Below, piece by piece: positions 11,009-19,021 of a DNA stretch of 64,000 bases. Both the position numbers and the translations under genes were made by a program. The notes beneath the pieces were generated by a model. It was not told the origin of the DNA, made no database searches, and worked only from the letters and a program-made list of their open reading frames with translations. Position 1 is the stretch's first letter. Every line of letters starts with the position of its first letter. Source of the DNA: Kitasatospora sp. MMS16-BH015 (GTDB taxonomy: Bacteria > Actinomycetota > Actinomycetes > Streptomycetales > Streptomycetaceae); the NCBI RefSeq assembly GCF_002943525.1, contig NZ_CP025394.1, positions 4,278,001 to 4,342,000 of the forward strand, written 5' to 3'.

Positions 11009-11598
11009 CGCCCACCCCCGTCACCCAGCGCCGCCTCGACCCCGTGGAACACCAGGCCGGAGACCGCGTTGCCGATGGCCTGCTGAAAGGGCTCGACCGC
11101 AGTGGAGACGAGCCGGCCGATGATCTCGCTCTCGATCTGCTGGAGCACGGCGTTCACGATCCGCTTGCCGACCTCCACGATCGCGGCCTCGGCCGCGGCG
11201 GCCGCCCCGAAGGTCACCGCGGCTGCCGCAGCCGCGGCGGCCAGCTCGGCCGCCATCGCGACCAGCTGGCCGATCACCACGCCCTTGGCCACGATCACCG
11301 CGTCCGCGGCCACCTCCAGAGCGGCTGCCAGCACACCGCAGCCGTCGATCAGCACGGTCATGTGGCCGGTGGAGGCCTGGCCCCAGCGTTCGAGCAGGGC
11401 CTCGTAGGAGGCACCGTCGTACGCCTCGCCGGAGTTGCGGAGCAGTGAGTCCGTCCCTTCGTGGGCCTCCGTCAGCCCCTTCGCGAATTGGCGGACGTGC
11501 CCGGCCCATTCGCGCATCTCGTCCTCGTCCACATCAGGCCAATTCAGGCCCATCAAATTCATGATCCAGACGAATTCCGAGGGCAACTCGATCGACAC
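11005..11598 (-). CDS. CpnT/WXG100-like N-terminal carrier protein
   Basis: 197 aa. It resembles the N-terminal domain of CpnT and similar type VII secretion-associated effectors: MSIELPSEFVWIMN start, a WP-D-DEDEMREWA helix, a WG turn at 'LLERWGQ', then a very Ala-rich helical region (AAELAAAAAAAAVTFGAAAA). The GTG at 11598 is chosen because GGAGGGG lies directly upstream; the frame extends to 11649 without a ribosome site. It is coupled by a 4-nt overlap to the toxin candidate, so a carrier domain that is normally fused may here be a separate polypeptide. A deletion of a fusion is possible but no frameshift is evident. Confidence 0.75.
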   Translation of the reverse strand: MSIELPSEFVWIMNLMGLNWPDVDEDEMREWAGHVRQFAKGLTEAHEGTDSLLRNSGEAYDGASYEALLERWGQASTGHMTVLIDGCGVLAAALEVAADAVIVAKGVVIGQLVAMAAELAAAAAAAAVTFGAAAAAEAAIVEVGKRIVNAVLQQIESEIIGRLVSTAVEPFQQAIGNAVSGLVFHGVEAALGDGGGR

Positions 11599-11750
11599 CC
11601 GTCCCCCTCCAGGCGTTGGCCGCAGCGCGGTGCTCGGAAAACCGCGCATGACATCCAGTCACATTTCGTGCTCGGTGTCCATAGCCGGACCGCCGTGCAC
11701 CGGAATTCCCGGGGCGCGGCGGTCAGGGGCAGGTGTGGTGTCGCGACCTC

Positions 11751-13022
11751 TCAGGAGGCCATCGCCTTCGGCCGCTCCGGCTCGGTGGGCTGGGTGAGCG
11801 GGGTCGCGGTCGGGGTGGCCGGGCGGCGGGTGAGGAAGGTGAAGAGGAGGGCGCCGAGGAGGGCGGCGATGGTGACGAACCAGCCGAGGCCGGCCAGGTT
11901 GCCCTGGGGGAGGCGGCTGGCGATGAAGATGCCGAGGGAGGCGCCGGAGAGTTGGAGGGCGCCCATCAGGCCGGAGGCGGAGCCGGCCACGGTGCGGAAG
12001 TTGGTGACGCCGGCGCTCATCGAGAGGGGGAGGAGGAAGCCGTTGCCGAGGGTCATCACCGGCATGAAGAGCAGGATCAGCAGGCCCCAGGGGCGGCCCG
12101 CGCCGGAGAGGCCCAGGGCGAGCACGAGCAGGGCGCCGGTGAGGAAGAAGGCGTGGCCCCGCAGCAGCAGCCGGTTCACCGGCTGGGTGCGGATCAGCTT
12201 GCGCGACCAGAGGTTGCCGAGCACGTAGGCCACCGAGACGGTGATGTAGCAGTAGCTGGTCGCGGCGGTGGACAGGCCCATCCGCTGGAAGAGCAGCGGC
12301 GAGACCGCCAGGTAGCCGAAGTAACCGCCGTACGCCACCACCAGGTTGCCGGTGTAGGCCCAGAACAGGGGGGTGCGGAGCAGCTGCGGGTAGACCTTGA
12401 TGGTGGCGGCCAGCCGCCGGGCCCGGCGCTCGCGCGGGAGGGTCTCGGGGATGGCGGCGAGCACGGTGACCAGGGTGGCCAGGCCGATGACCGCGGTGAC
12501 CACGAACGGCGCCCGCCAGCTGACGTACTGGGTGAGGTAGCCACCGAGCAGCGGGGCCACCGAGGGCGAGATGCCGACGATCGGCATGATCGTGGTGAAG
12601 ACCTGGGCGGCGGCCTTCTCCTCGTAGAGGTCGCTGATCACGGCCCGCCCGACCACCACGCCGGCCCCGGCGCCGAGCGCCTGGAGCAGGCGCCCCACGG
12701 TGAACACCGCGATGTCGGTGGAGGACGCGCAGAGCAGCGAGGCGACGGTGAACAGCCCGAGCCCGACCACGATCACCGGCTTGCGGCCGTACGCGTCGGA
12801 GAGCGGGCCGTAGACCGCCTGCGAGAAGGCGATGCCGATCATGAAGACGCTGAAGGTCCACTGCACCGAGGAGAGCGAGGCGCCGAGCGCGTGCGCGGCG
12901 ATCGGGATGCCCGGCAGGTTGACGTCCGAGGCGAACAGGCCGGCCGCGCTGAGCGAGACCAGCACGCAGAGCAGCAGCGCGTACGGAGTCCGCGGGCCTG
13001 CGCCGACTACCTGGCTAGACAT
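11751..13022 (-). CDS. MFS transporter, Bcr/CflA type
   Basis: 423 aa with about 12 membrane helices. The loop 2-3 motif (GPLSDAYGRKPVIVVG) and ASDVNLPGIPIAA near the first helix are typical of the Bcr/CflA drug-efflux branch of DHA1 transporters. It is the last gene of the six-gene operon and overlaps the preceding gene by 8 nt. In that setting it probably exports the pathway product or a toxic intermediate; import cannot be excluded. Confidence 0.88.
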   Translation of the reverse strand: MSSQVVGAGPRTPYALLLCVLVSLSAAGLFASDVNLPGIPIAAHALGASLSSVQWTFSVFMIGIAFSQAVYGPLSDAYGRKPVIVVGLGLFTVASLLCASSTDIAVFTVGRLLQALGAGAGVVVGRAVISDLYEEKAAAQVFTTIMPIVGISPSVAPLLGGYLTQYVSWRAPFVVTAVIGLATLVTVLAAIPETLPRERRARRLAATIKVYPQLLRTPLFWAYTGNLVVAYGGYFGYLAVSPLLFQRMGLSTAATSYCYITVSVAYVLGNLWSRKLIRTQPVNRLLLRGHAFFLTGALLVLALGLSGAGRPWGLLILLFMPVMTLGNGFLLPLSMSAGVTNFRTVAGSASGLMGALQLSGASLGIFIASRLPQGNLAGLGWFVTIAALLGALLFTFLTRRPATPTATPLTQPTEPERPKAMAS

Positions 13023-13977
13023 CGGAGTTCTCCTTTCCGAGCCCCAGCAGCTGGGCCGGGGTGTCGCGGGTGATCTCGCGGACGCGCTGCGGGTCCAGAC
13101 CGAAGCGGGCGAACCAACTCGCGCTCAGCGCGAGCCAGTCGGCCACGTCCGGCTGGGATGGCTGGCCGAGGTCCGAGCTGTAGACGGTGCGCGGCAGCAG
13201 GGTGAGCACCTGCCGGAAGTCCTCCTCGCTCTGGTAGCCGAGCAGGTAGGTGAGCGCCGTCTGCTCGGTGTAGACCATGGGGGCCAGGGCGAGTTCGGCC
13301 AGGTCGCGGTAGCGCAGCCCGGTCATCGGGCTGGCCGGCTGGTTGAGCATCAACGCCGGGAGCTCCAGCTCCACCGCGGCGTCCACCAGGCGCCGCACCT
13401 CGTCTCCGCTGGCGTGACCGGTGGAGACGACCAAGTCCAAGTCCTTTGCCATGCGCAGGATTTCGAGGACCACCGGACGCAGCCGGCCGTCCTCCTCGGA
13501 GACGGTGAGCGGCGGCATCGGGTGCGCGGCCAGGTGCGGGTGGCCCGGGTCGCGGGCCAGCCGGCTGGTGTGCGGCCGGCCGGTGACGGTCGGCAGGTGG
13601 ACGATCAAGCGGGCCCCGCCGCCGTCCCCGTGCCGGTAGTAACTGCCCAGCACCACCTGCGGGTCGAGCCCGCCGGCCGGGCTGTTGAGGACGGTGGAGC
13701 CGGAGACCGGCTGCCCCTGCTCCCGGGCCTCCCGGGCCTGGGCAGCGGTGCAGCCGAGGTGGTTCTTGAGCACCACCCAGCCACCGTGCTCCGCGTACCG
13801 GCGCCCGGCCGCCACGGCGCTGTGGCGGCGGCGGTACGCGTCCGGGTCGGCGTGGTAGTGCACGTCCACGAAGGCGGCGTCCGCGAGCCGCGGACCAGCA
13901 GCGCCGGCAGTGCCCGGGACGCCGAGCCCACGGCCGTCGGTGGGACCGAGCCCCAGCGAGTAGAGGTCACCGGACAC
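13015..13977 (-). CDS. Amidohydrolase-like protein (DUF6282 type)
   Basis: 320 aa. It has features of a TIM-barrel metal-dependent hydrolase: FVDVHYHAD (HxH metal motif near residue 41), VVLKNHLG (K-N-H), VSTGHASGDE, and a C-terminal SSDLGQPSQPD with the aspartate expected to end the metal site. It starts with GTG and overlaps the RraA-like gene by 11 nt and the transporter gene by 8 nt. The family is known mostly as a domain of unknown function, and the reaction is not established. In this operon it might open or deacylate a small cyclic or amide intermediate (inference). Confidence 0.75.
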   Translation of the reverse strand: MSGDLYSLGLGPTDGRGLGVPGTAGAAGPRLADAAFVDVHYHADPDAYRRRHSAVAAGRRYAEHGGWVVLKNHLGCTAAQAREAREQGQPVSGSTVLNSPAGGLDPQVVLGSYYRHGDGGGARLIVHLPTVTGRPHTSRLARDPGHPHLAAHPMPPLTVSEEDGRLRPVVLEILRMAKDLDLVVSTGHASGDEVRRLVDAAVELELPALMLNQPASPMTGLRYRDLAELALAPMVYTEQTALTYLLGYQSEEDFRQVLTLLPRTVYSSDLGQPSQPDVADWLALSASWFARFGLDPQRVREITRDTPAQLLGLGKENSDV

Positions 13978-14737
13978 CGTCGACCCCCTCCGAACCCGAA
14001 GCCGCGCCAGTGCCAGTGCCCGCGCCAGTGCCCGCGCCCGCGCCCGCGCCCAGCCCCTCCCAGGGGCGGTCGTAGCGGTAGGCGGCCCGGGCCTCGTCCA
14101 GCCGGGAGCCCGCCTCCACGGCCGCCCGGATCCGGCGCTCGGTGGCGTCCACCCGCTCGGCCCGGTCGACCACCTCGGCCAGCCGCGCGGCCGGCACGCA
14201 GAGCACGCCGTTGTCGTCGGCGAAGATCAGGTCACCGGGGGCGACGGCGGTGCCGCCGATCTCCAACTCCACCTGCACCCGGTCGAGTTCGACCCGGTTC
14301 TTGCCGCTCACCATGGTCACCCCGGTGCTGTGCAGCGGGTAGCCCAGCTCCCGGACCTCGGCCAGATCCCGGGCCGAGCCGTGCAGGACTGTGCCCGCCA
14401 GACCCCGGGAGCGGGCCACCGCGGTAAGCAGTGAGCCCCAGTTGGTGCAGGTCAGGCTGCCGCCGTTGTCGATCACCACGACGGCCCCGGCGGGCACCTC
14501 GTCCAGGTAGTTGGCCGCGTTGCGGAAGCCCGCCCGGTCGGCCACCGGCCGGTAGCGGACGGTATAGGCGGGGCCGAAGGCCACCGCTCCGGGGACACGG
14601 GCCGCCAGGCCCGGCAGTACTCCGGCGATGCCGAGGCTGTCCAGCGCGTCGGAGAGGGCGGCGGTGTCCAGGCGGGCGAGCCGCTCACGCGACACCCCGG
14701 TGGCGACCGGGTGGGCGGCAAGGTCGACGGTGCTCAT
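13967..14737 (-). CDS. RraA-family protein (aldolase/decarboxylase-like)
   Basis: 256 aa, RraA/HMG-aldolase family. The family signature is kept: AYTVRY, the 'NGGSLTCTNWG' loop, SARDLAEV with Arg123-Asp124 (catalytic pair of 4-hydroxy-4-methyl-2-oxoglutarate and 4-carboxy-4-hydroxy-2-oxoadipate aldolases), and GDLIFADDNGV. Because these residues remain, a class II aldolase or oxaloacetate-type decarboxylase activity is more likely than the RNase E-regulator role. A low-complexity Gly/Ala/Thr tail (about 228-256) is unusual. It overlaps the upstream fusion gene by 1 nt (TGATG). Confidence 0.85.
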   Translation of the reverse strand: MSTVDLAAHPVATGVSRERLARLDTAALSDALDSLGIAGVLPGLAARVPGAVAFGPAYTVRYRPVADRAGFRNAANYLDEVPAGAVVVIDNGGSLTCTNWGSLLTAVARSRGLAGTVLHGSARDLAEVRELGYPLHSTGVTMVSGKNRVELDRVQVELEIGGTAVAPGDLIFADDNGVLCVPAARLAEVVDRAERVDATERRIRAAVEAGSRLDEARAAYRYDRPWEGLGAGAGAGTGAGTGTGAASGSEGVDGVR

Positions 14738-16956
14738 CAGTGGTCCTTTCCCAGCGTCGGGGTGTACAGCGAACGCAGCCCGCGCAGCACGCTCCAGGCC
14801 ACGAACTCGGCGGCGTAGTCGAAGACTTCGGGCCCACGTCGGGGCACGACCAGGGCGTAGTCACGGTGGCCGGCCACCGTCTCGACGGTGCAGTGCATCG
14901 CCAAGGAGCCCGTCCAGCGGTCGGGTTCGGGCTGCTCGCCCTCCGCCCAGGCCCGGACGGTGACCGGGTGCGCCGCGCCCTGGGTGGGGCGCAGGGCCGT
15001 GCCGAACAGCTTCTCGGCCCTGCCCCCGGTCAGCCGGTCGTCCAGCTCCACCGTCGCGGTGCTCAACCCGGCCAGCAGCTCGGCGAGTTCCTCGCCGGCC
15101 GAGCGGCCGCGGCGGCTCACCACGTGGCCGTCGAGCAGCTCGCTGATCCGCTTCTCCAGGCCGGGGAGGGTGCGGGTGGGCAGCGAGATGTCCACGTAGG
15201 GGTAGGTCCAGCGGTACGCGGGCGAGAGCCGGGCCACTCCCTCGGCCGCGATCGCCTCGTCCACGGCGGCGGCCACGTCGGACTCGATCAGCCCGATGGT
15301 GCGCCACCGCGGCCACTCCGGCTGGGGCTTGGCGGGGGCGATCCGCTCCAGCAGGGTGCGCAGCATCGGCAGGCACTCCTTCGGCGGGCCGGGGAGCATC
15401 ACCACCTTGGTGCCGTCCTGGTCGGTGAGCGAACCCCAGGCGGTGCCGTTCTCGTTCGGCAGCAGCTCGCTGCCGGCCGGGAAGAGCGCCTGCCGCTCGT
15501 TGTCGGGGTGCACCACCAGGCCGAACCGCTCCAGCCGCTCCACCACGGCCGCCCAGGCCTCGGCGCTGTGGTCCAGCGGCCGGCCGAGCGCCTGGGCCAC
15601 GCCCTGGCGGGTGCGGTCGTCGGAGGTCGGGCCGAGGCCGCCGATCACCACCAGCAGGTCGTGGCCGAGCAGTTCGGCCACCCCGCCGGAGATGTCGGCC
15701 TCGCCGTCGCCCACCGTGCGGCGGGCCCGGGTGCGGAAGCCGTGGGTGCGCAGCAGCTTGCCGGCCTGGCTCGCGTTGGTGTCCACCACGTCGCCGTTCA
15801 GCAGCTCGTCGCCGACGGTGAGCACGGCGGCGGTGGGCTCCCGGCTGTCGTCGGTGCAGGCGGCCACCACGGCGGCGGCCGTCTCGGCGGTGCCGGCCGA
15901 GCCGCCGAGGTCGTAGGTGAGCACCTCGCCGCGGCGCAGCACCGAGCGGACGGCCCGCGGGATCTCCCGGGCGGCCTCGGCCAGGCCCAGGTGGTCCAGC
16001 ATCATCGCCAGGGTGAGCATCATCGCGGCCGGGTTGGCCCGGTCCCGCCCGGCCAGGTGCGGGGCGCTGCCGTGCACCGGCTCGAAGTAGCTGCCGGCCG
16101 CACCGATGTTGCCGCTCGGGGCCAGCCCGAGGCCGCCCATCACGCCGGCCCCGAGGTCGGAGAGGATGTCGCCGTACATGTTCTCGGCCACGATCACGCC
16201 GAACCGCTCGGGGCGGCGCACCAGCCAGAGCGCGACGGCGTCCACGTTCTGCACCTCGGCGGTGATGCCGGGGTACTCGGTGGCCACCCGCTCCAACACC
16301 TCGCGGGCGAACTGGCCGCTCTCCCGCAGCACGTTGGGCTTGTCGGCCCAGGTGACCAGGGTGTGGTCGTTGGCCCGGGCGTACTCGAAGGCGTACCGGA
16401 TCAGCTGCTCCAGGCCGTACCGGGTGAGCAGCCGCAGGCTCACGGCCGAGCCGCCGGGGCCGCTGGCGGCGGCGTTGGGGTGGCTGCCGACCAGGGTGCC
16501 GAGCTCGCCGGGCAAGGCCGCCCCGGCGTAGTCGAAGCCCGCGTACAGGCCCTCGGTGTTCTCCCGGATCACCGCGAACCGGTACGGGCGGCCCCGGCCC
16601 AGGTGGTTCTCCACCGGGCGGACGTTGGCGTACAGGCCCAGCCGCTGGCGGAGTTGGACCACCGGTGAGACGTACCGCAGGCCCCGACCGCGCAGCGCGG
16701 GGTCGAGCTCGGCCTCGGCCTCGCGCGGCGGCTTGCTGGTGACGGCGCCGACCAGCGCGGTGTCGGTGGCGGCGAGCAGCTCCCAGGTGCGGGCCGGGAC
16801 GGGGTCGCCCTCGCGCTGCCAGCACTTCCAGCCGAGGTCGCCGTGGATCAGCTCCACCGGTGCACCCAGCACGTCGAGCACCGGCAGGGCGGCGTCCACG
16901 ACCTCGCGGCCGATGCCGTCACCCGGCAGGACGGCGATCTTCTTGGTTGGTGTCAC
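14737..16956 (-). CDS. Isopropylmalate/tartrate dehydrogenase-like domain fused to a CinA-type MoCF domain
   Basis: 739 aa in one uninterrupted frame. Residues 1-365 form a decarboxylating dehydrogenase of the isocitrate/isopropylmalate/tartrate family, with GDGIG (12-16), RENTEGLY (131-138), Lys206, NVDA (237-240), YGDILSD (261-267) and EPVHGSAPH (292-300), so the catalytic and metal ligands look intact. Residues 375-545 match the N-terminal COG1058/MoCF domain of CinA (TVGDELLNGDVVDTN, IGGLGPTSDDRT, MLPGPPKE); the remaining ~190 aa resemble the middle part of CinA. The C-terminal deamidase of full CinA (PncC) is absent. GTG start with a 4-nt overlap to the hydrolase gene. The reaction probably oxidatively decarboxylates a 2- or 3-hydroxy acid; the role of the CinA part (nucleotide hydrolysis in known relatives) is open. 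Confidence 0.85.
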   Translation of the reverse strand: MTPTKKIAVLPGDGIGREVVDAALPVLDVLGAPVELIHGDLGWKCWQREGDPVPARTWELLAATDTALVGAVTSKPPREAEAELDPALRGRGLRYVSPVVQLRQRLGLYANVRPVENHLGRGRPYRFAVIRENTEGLYAGFDYAGAALPGELGTLVGSHPNAAASGPGGSAVSLRLLTRYGLEQLIRYAFEYARANDHTLVTWADKPNVLRESGQFAREVLERVATEYPGITAEVQNVDAVALWLVRRPERFGVIVAENMYGDILSDLGAGVMGGLGLAPSGNIGAAGSYFEPVHGSAPHLAGRDRANPAAMMLTLAMMLDHLGLAEAAREIPRAVRSVLRRGEVLTYDLGGSAGTAETAAAVVAACTDDSREPTAAVLTVGDELLNGDVVDTNASQAGKLLRTHGFRTRARRTVGDGEADISGGVAELLGHDLLVVIGGLGPTSDDRTRQGVAQALGRPLDHSAEAWAAVVERLERFGLVVHPDNERQALFPAGSELLPNENGTAWGSLTDQDGTKVVMLPGPPKECLPMLRTLLERIAPAKPQPEWPRWRTIGLIESDVAAAVDEAIAAEGVARLSPAYRWTYPYVDISLPTRTLPGLEKRISELLDGHVVSRRGRSAGEELAELLAGLSTATVELDDRLTGGRAEKLFGTALRPTQGAAHPVTVRAWAEGEQPEPDRWTGSLAMHCTVETVAGHRDYALVVPRRGPEVFDYAAEFVAWSVLRGLRSLYTPTLGKDH

Positions 16957-17801
16957 GGTGCCACTCCCTCGAGGCCCTCAAGTGCTGCCAGGAACTCCCG
17001 GACGGCTCGTGCGACGAACTCCGGGCTGTCGTACTGCGGCCGCATCCCGGCTCCCGGGACGGCGACCGCGCTGATCTGGGGGTGCCGGCCCGGCACGGCG
17101 TGCCGGAGGCCGACCAACTGCGAGCTTTCGCCGTAGAGATGGAGCTGGCGTCCGGTCAACTCATGCGCGTACTTGGTGAGATCGAGGCCGCGCAGCAGGC
17201 CGAGACCCTGGGCTATTCGCTCCGCCCCGGCCGAAGGCACGGCCCCGTCCCGCACCGCCGGCACCGCCGGTCCGGCCGAGGCGCCCTCGGGAGTCACGTA
17301 CCGCTCCAGCAAGCCGTACGCCGCGCCGAGCCGGCCATCGGCAGCCAGGGCGGCGATCTCGCCGAGCCGGGCGTCCAGCAGGCCGTCCGCCCGGCAGGGG
17401 GCGGAGAGCAGCAGGGCGGGCCGGGCCCGCAGTTCGGGCCGGGAGAGCAGGGCCAGGGCGGTGGCGCCGCCGAGGGCGGCACCCCCGATCAGGTCGACCG
17501 GACCGAGCCCCGCCACCACTGCCGCCCAGCGGTCCGCGAGCCCGCGGAGCACCGCGCCGGGCTCCTGCCCGATCCGGGCGAGCGATGCACCGGCCGACTC
17601 CCCGGCCAGCAGCGAGAGCGTGTCGCAGACGGTGACCCGGTAGCCGGCGGCGAGCAGCAGCTCGGTCACCGGGGCGAAGAACGCGCCCTCGTCCCAGACC
17701 GCCATCGCCGGGGAGAGCACCACCGCGTGCCGGGTGCCGCTGCCGCTGTCGCCGCCGCCGTCGGGAGCGGCGAACTGCGTGGTGACGGGGGCGGCGCTCA
17801 C
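16953..17801 (-). CDS. Alpha/beta-hydrolase-fold protein lacking the nucleophile serine
   Basis: 282 aa. Hydrolase-fold pattern with an 'AVVLSPAMAVWDEGAFF' oxyanion-loop region, a helix before strand 5 (LADRWAAVVAGLG) and the elbow VDLIGGAALGGATAL at about 102-116. The canonical G-x-S-x-G is G-A-A-L-G here, so the nucleophile position (residue 109) is alanine. It may be a non-hydrolytic fold member (lyase, scaffold) or inactive. The GTG at 17801 overlaps the aldolase stop by 4 nt and the stop overlaps the fusion gene start by 4 nt. The frame is open far upstream, but that part runs over the aldolase gene. Confidence 0.78.
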   Translation of the reverse strand: MSAAPVTTQFAAPDGGGDSGSGTRHAVVLSPAMAVWDEGAFFAPVTELLLAAGYRVTVCDTLSLLAGESAGASLARIGQEPGAVLRGLADRWAAVVAGLGPVDLIGGAALGGATALALLSRPELRARPALLLSAPCRADGLLDARLGEIAALAADGRLGAAYGLLERYVTPEGASAGPAVPAVRDGAVPSAGAERIAQGLGLLRGLDLTKYAHELTGRQLHLYGESSQLVGLRHAVPGRHPQISAVAVPGAGMRPQYDSPEFVARAVREFLAALEGLEGVAP

Positions 17802-18733
17802 GCGACCGGCACCGCGTGGGCGAGGACGGCGGCCGCGGCGAACTGGTCGGCGATCTGGTGCCCGTCGAGCTCCGCCCGGTGCTCCACCGCGAGGTCGAAC
17901 CAGCCCAACAGCAGGTCCGGCAGCGGGAGTTCGGGGGTGGATTCGGCCACCGAGGCGGCCAGCCGCTCGGCCAGCGCGAGCGAGGTGCCGAGGTCGTAGC
18001 CGGTGCCGGCGTCCCGGCGAGTGAGGTAGGCCAGCCACTGCTCGGTGGCCAGGTTGCCCGGGCCCTTGCCCATGCCGAGCACCGAGGCGTCGATCCAGGT
18101 CGCGCCCGCCTCCACGGCGGCGATCGAATTGGCCAGTGCCAGGCCGAGGTTGTTGTGCGCGTGCAGGCCGATCGCGCTGGGCACCACGTGGCCCACCGAG
18201 GTGATCAGCCGCCTGGTCTCGTCCGGGGTGAGGCTGCCGTTGGAGTCGGCCAGGTAGATCACGTCGGTACCGAGATCGGCCACCTCGGCGGCGGCGTGCA
18301 CGAGTTGGCGACGGTCCTGCTGGGTGACCCGGGTGAAGTTGACCGCCACGGTGAACCCGAGGTCCTTGGCCCGACGGACGGTGTCCACGCCGGCGCCGAA
18401 CTCGGCGGCGTTGAGGCAGATCCGGACCAGCCGGGCGCCCGCCCGATACATCCGGTCGAGGTCGGTCGGGTCGACGTTCTTCGGGTGCAGGATCATGCCC
18501 ACCCGGTCCGGGCCGATCAGGTCGGCGAAGGCCCGGATGTAGTCGTCCTCGCCGCGCCCGCTCGGGCCGATCCCGGGGATCGGCTTGAACGAGCCGTTGC
18601 GGTAGGCGATCTCGACCCACTCCAGCCCGGCACGGGCGCTGAGCTCGGCGTGGGTGCGGGCGTACTCCTCGGGGAAGGAGAAGTTGTTCCGGTAACCGCC
18701 GTCGCGCAGGGTGACATCAATGGTGGTGAGCAT
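17798..18733 (-). CDS. DRE-TIM metallolyase / HMGL-like aldolase
   Basis: 311 aa. First gene of the operon. It begins with the DRE-TIM signature (IDVTLRDGG, Arg10-Asp11) and has GLHAHNNLGLALAN with the HxH metal ligands, plus the 'WIDASVLGMGKGPGN' loop seen in 4-hydroxy-2-oxovalerate aldolases (DmpG-like) and related enzymes. It likely cleaves or condenses a 2-oxo acid through a metal-bound enolate. The ATG at 18733 has GAGGAG upstream; the 33-residue extension in the open frame is not credible. No aldehyde dehydrogenase partner (DmpF) is next to it, which argues against the classical catechol meta-cleavage pathway. Confidence 0.85.
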   Translation of the reverse strand: MLTTIDVTLRDGGYRNNFSFPEEYARTHAELSARAGLEWVEIAYRNGSFKPIPGIGPSGRGEDDYIRAFADLIGPDRVGMILHPKNVDPTDLDRMYRAGARLVRICLNAAEFGAGVDTVRRAKDLGFTVAVNFTRVTQQDRRQLVHAAAEVADLGTDVIYLADSNGSLTPDETRRLITSVGHVVPSAIGLHAHNNLGLALANSIAAVEAGATWIDASVLGMGKGPGNLATEQWLAYLTRRDAGTGYDLGTSLALAERLAASVAESTPELPLPDLLLGWFDLAVEHRAELDGHQIADQFAAAAVLAHAVPVA

Positions 18734-18970
18734 CGGTTTCTCCTCGACTGGGGGGTGTCGGCGGGAGGTACGGGTGCGGGGACGATTTCCTGGGCCCGTC
18801 ACCACTTCACCAGCGGCGGAGCGGCCCATCAACGAGCACTTCGAGCTCGCACCGATCGTCCCCGTCGATCAATCGGAAAAGCCGACCGCCGACCCGCCGA
18901 TCGATCGACTCGACCGATCAAAGCGACCGGTCAAGCCCGGCCGGAACGGTCGAAACGACCGGCCAGGGCG

Positions 18971-19016
18971 GTCAGGCGGGCCAGGCGGGCCGGGCGGGCC
19001 GGGCGGGCCGGGCGGG
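18971..19016. repeat. 9-nt tandem repeat, CCGGGCGGG type
   Basis: About five copies of a 9-nt unit (CCAGGCGGG then three exact CCGGGCGGG, with a degenerate first copy) end 6 nt before the LysR stop codon. It lies at the far end of the 288-nt space before the aldolase operon. That space also holds many CGATC and CGACCG words, including ACGGTC-GAAA-CGACCG near 18945, that could be operator half-sites for the LysR protein. Confidence 0.7.
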
Positions 19017-19021
19017 CCGCC

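Noticed and set aside
14431..16668. 745-codon plus-strand frame opposite the dehydrogenase-CinA fusion
   Set aside because: Mirror of the coding strand with Gly/His/Gln/Arg-rich text and no motif.
16953..18620. Long version of the alpha/beta-hydrolase frame extending over the aldolase gene
   Set aside because: The part upstream of 17801 has shadow composition; the GTG at 17801 overlaps the aldolase stop as in the rest of the operon.
18971..19016. Possible CRISPR array
   Set aside because: The repeats are 9 nt and contiguous, with no spacers and no cas genes in the window.
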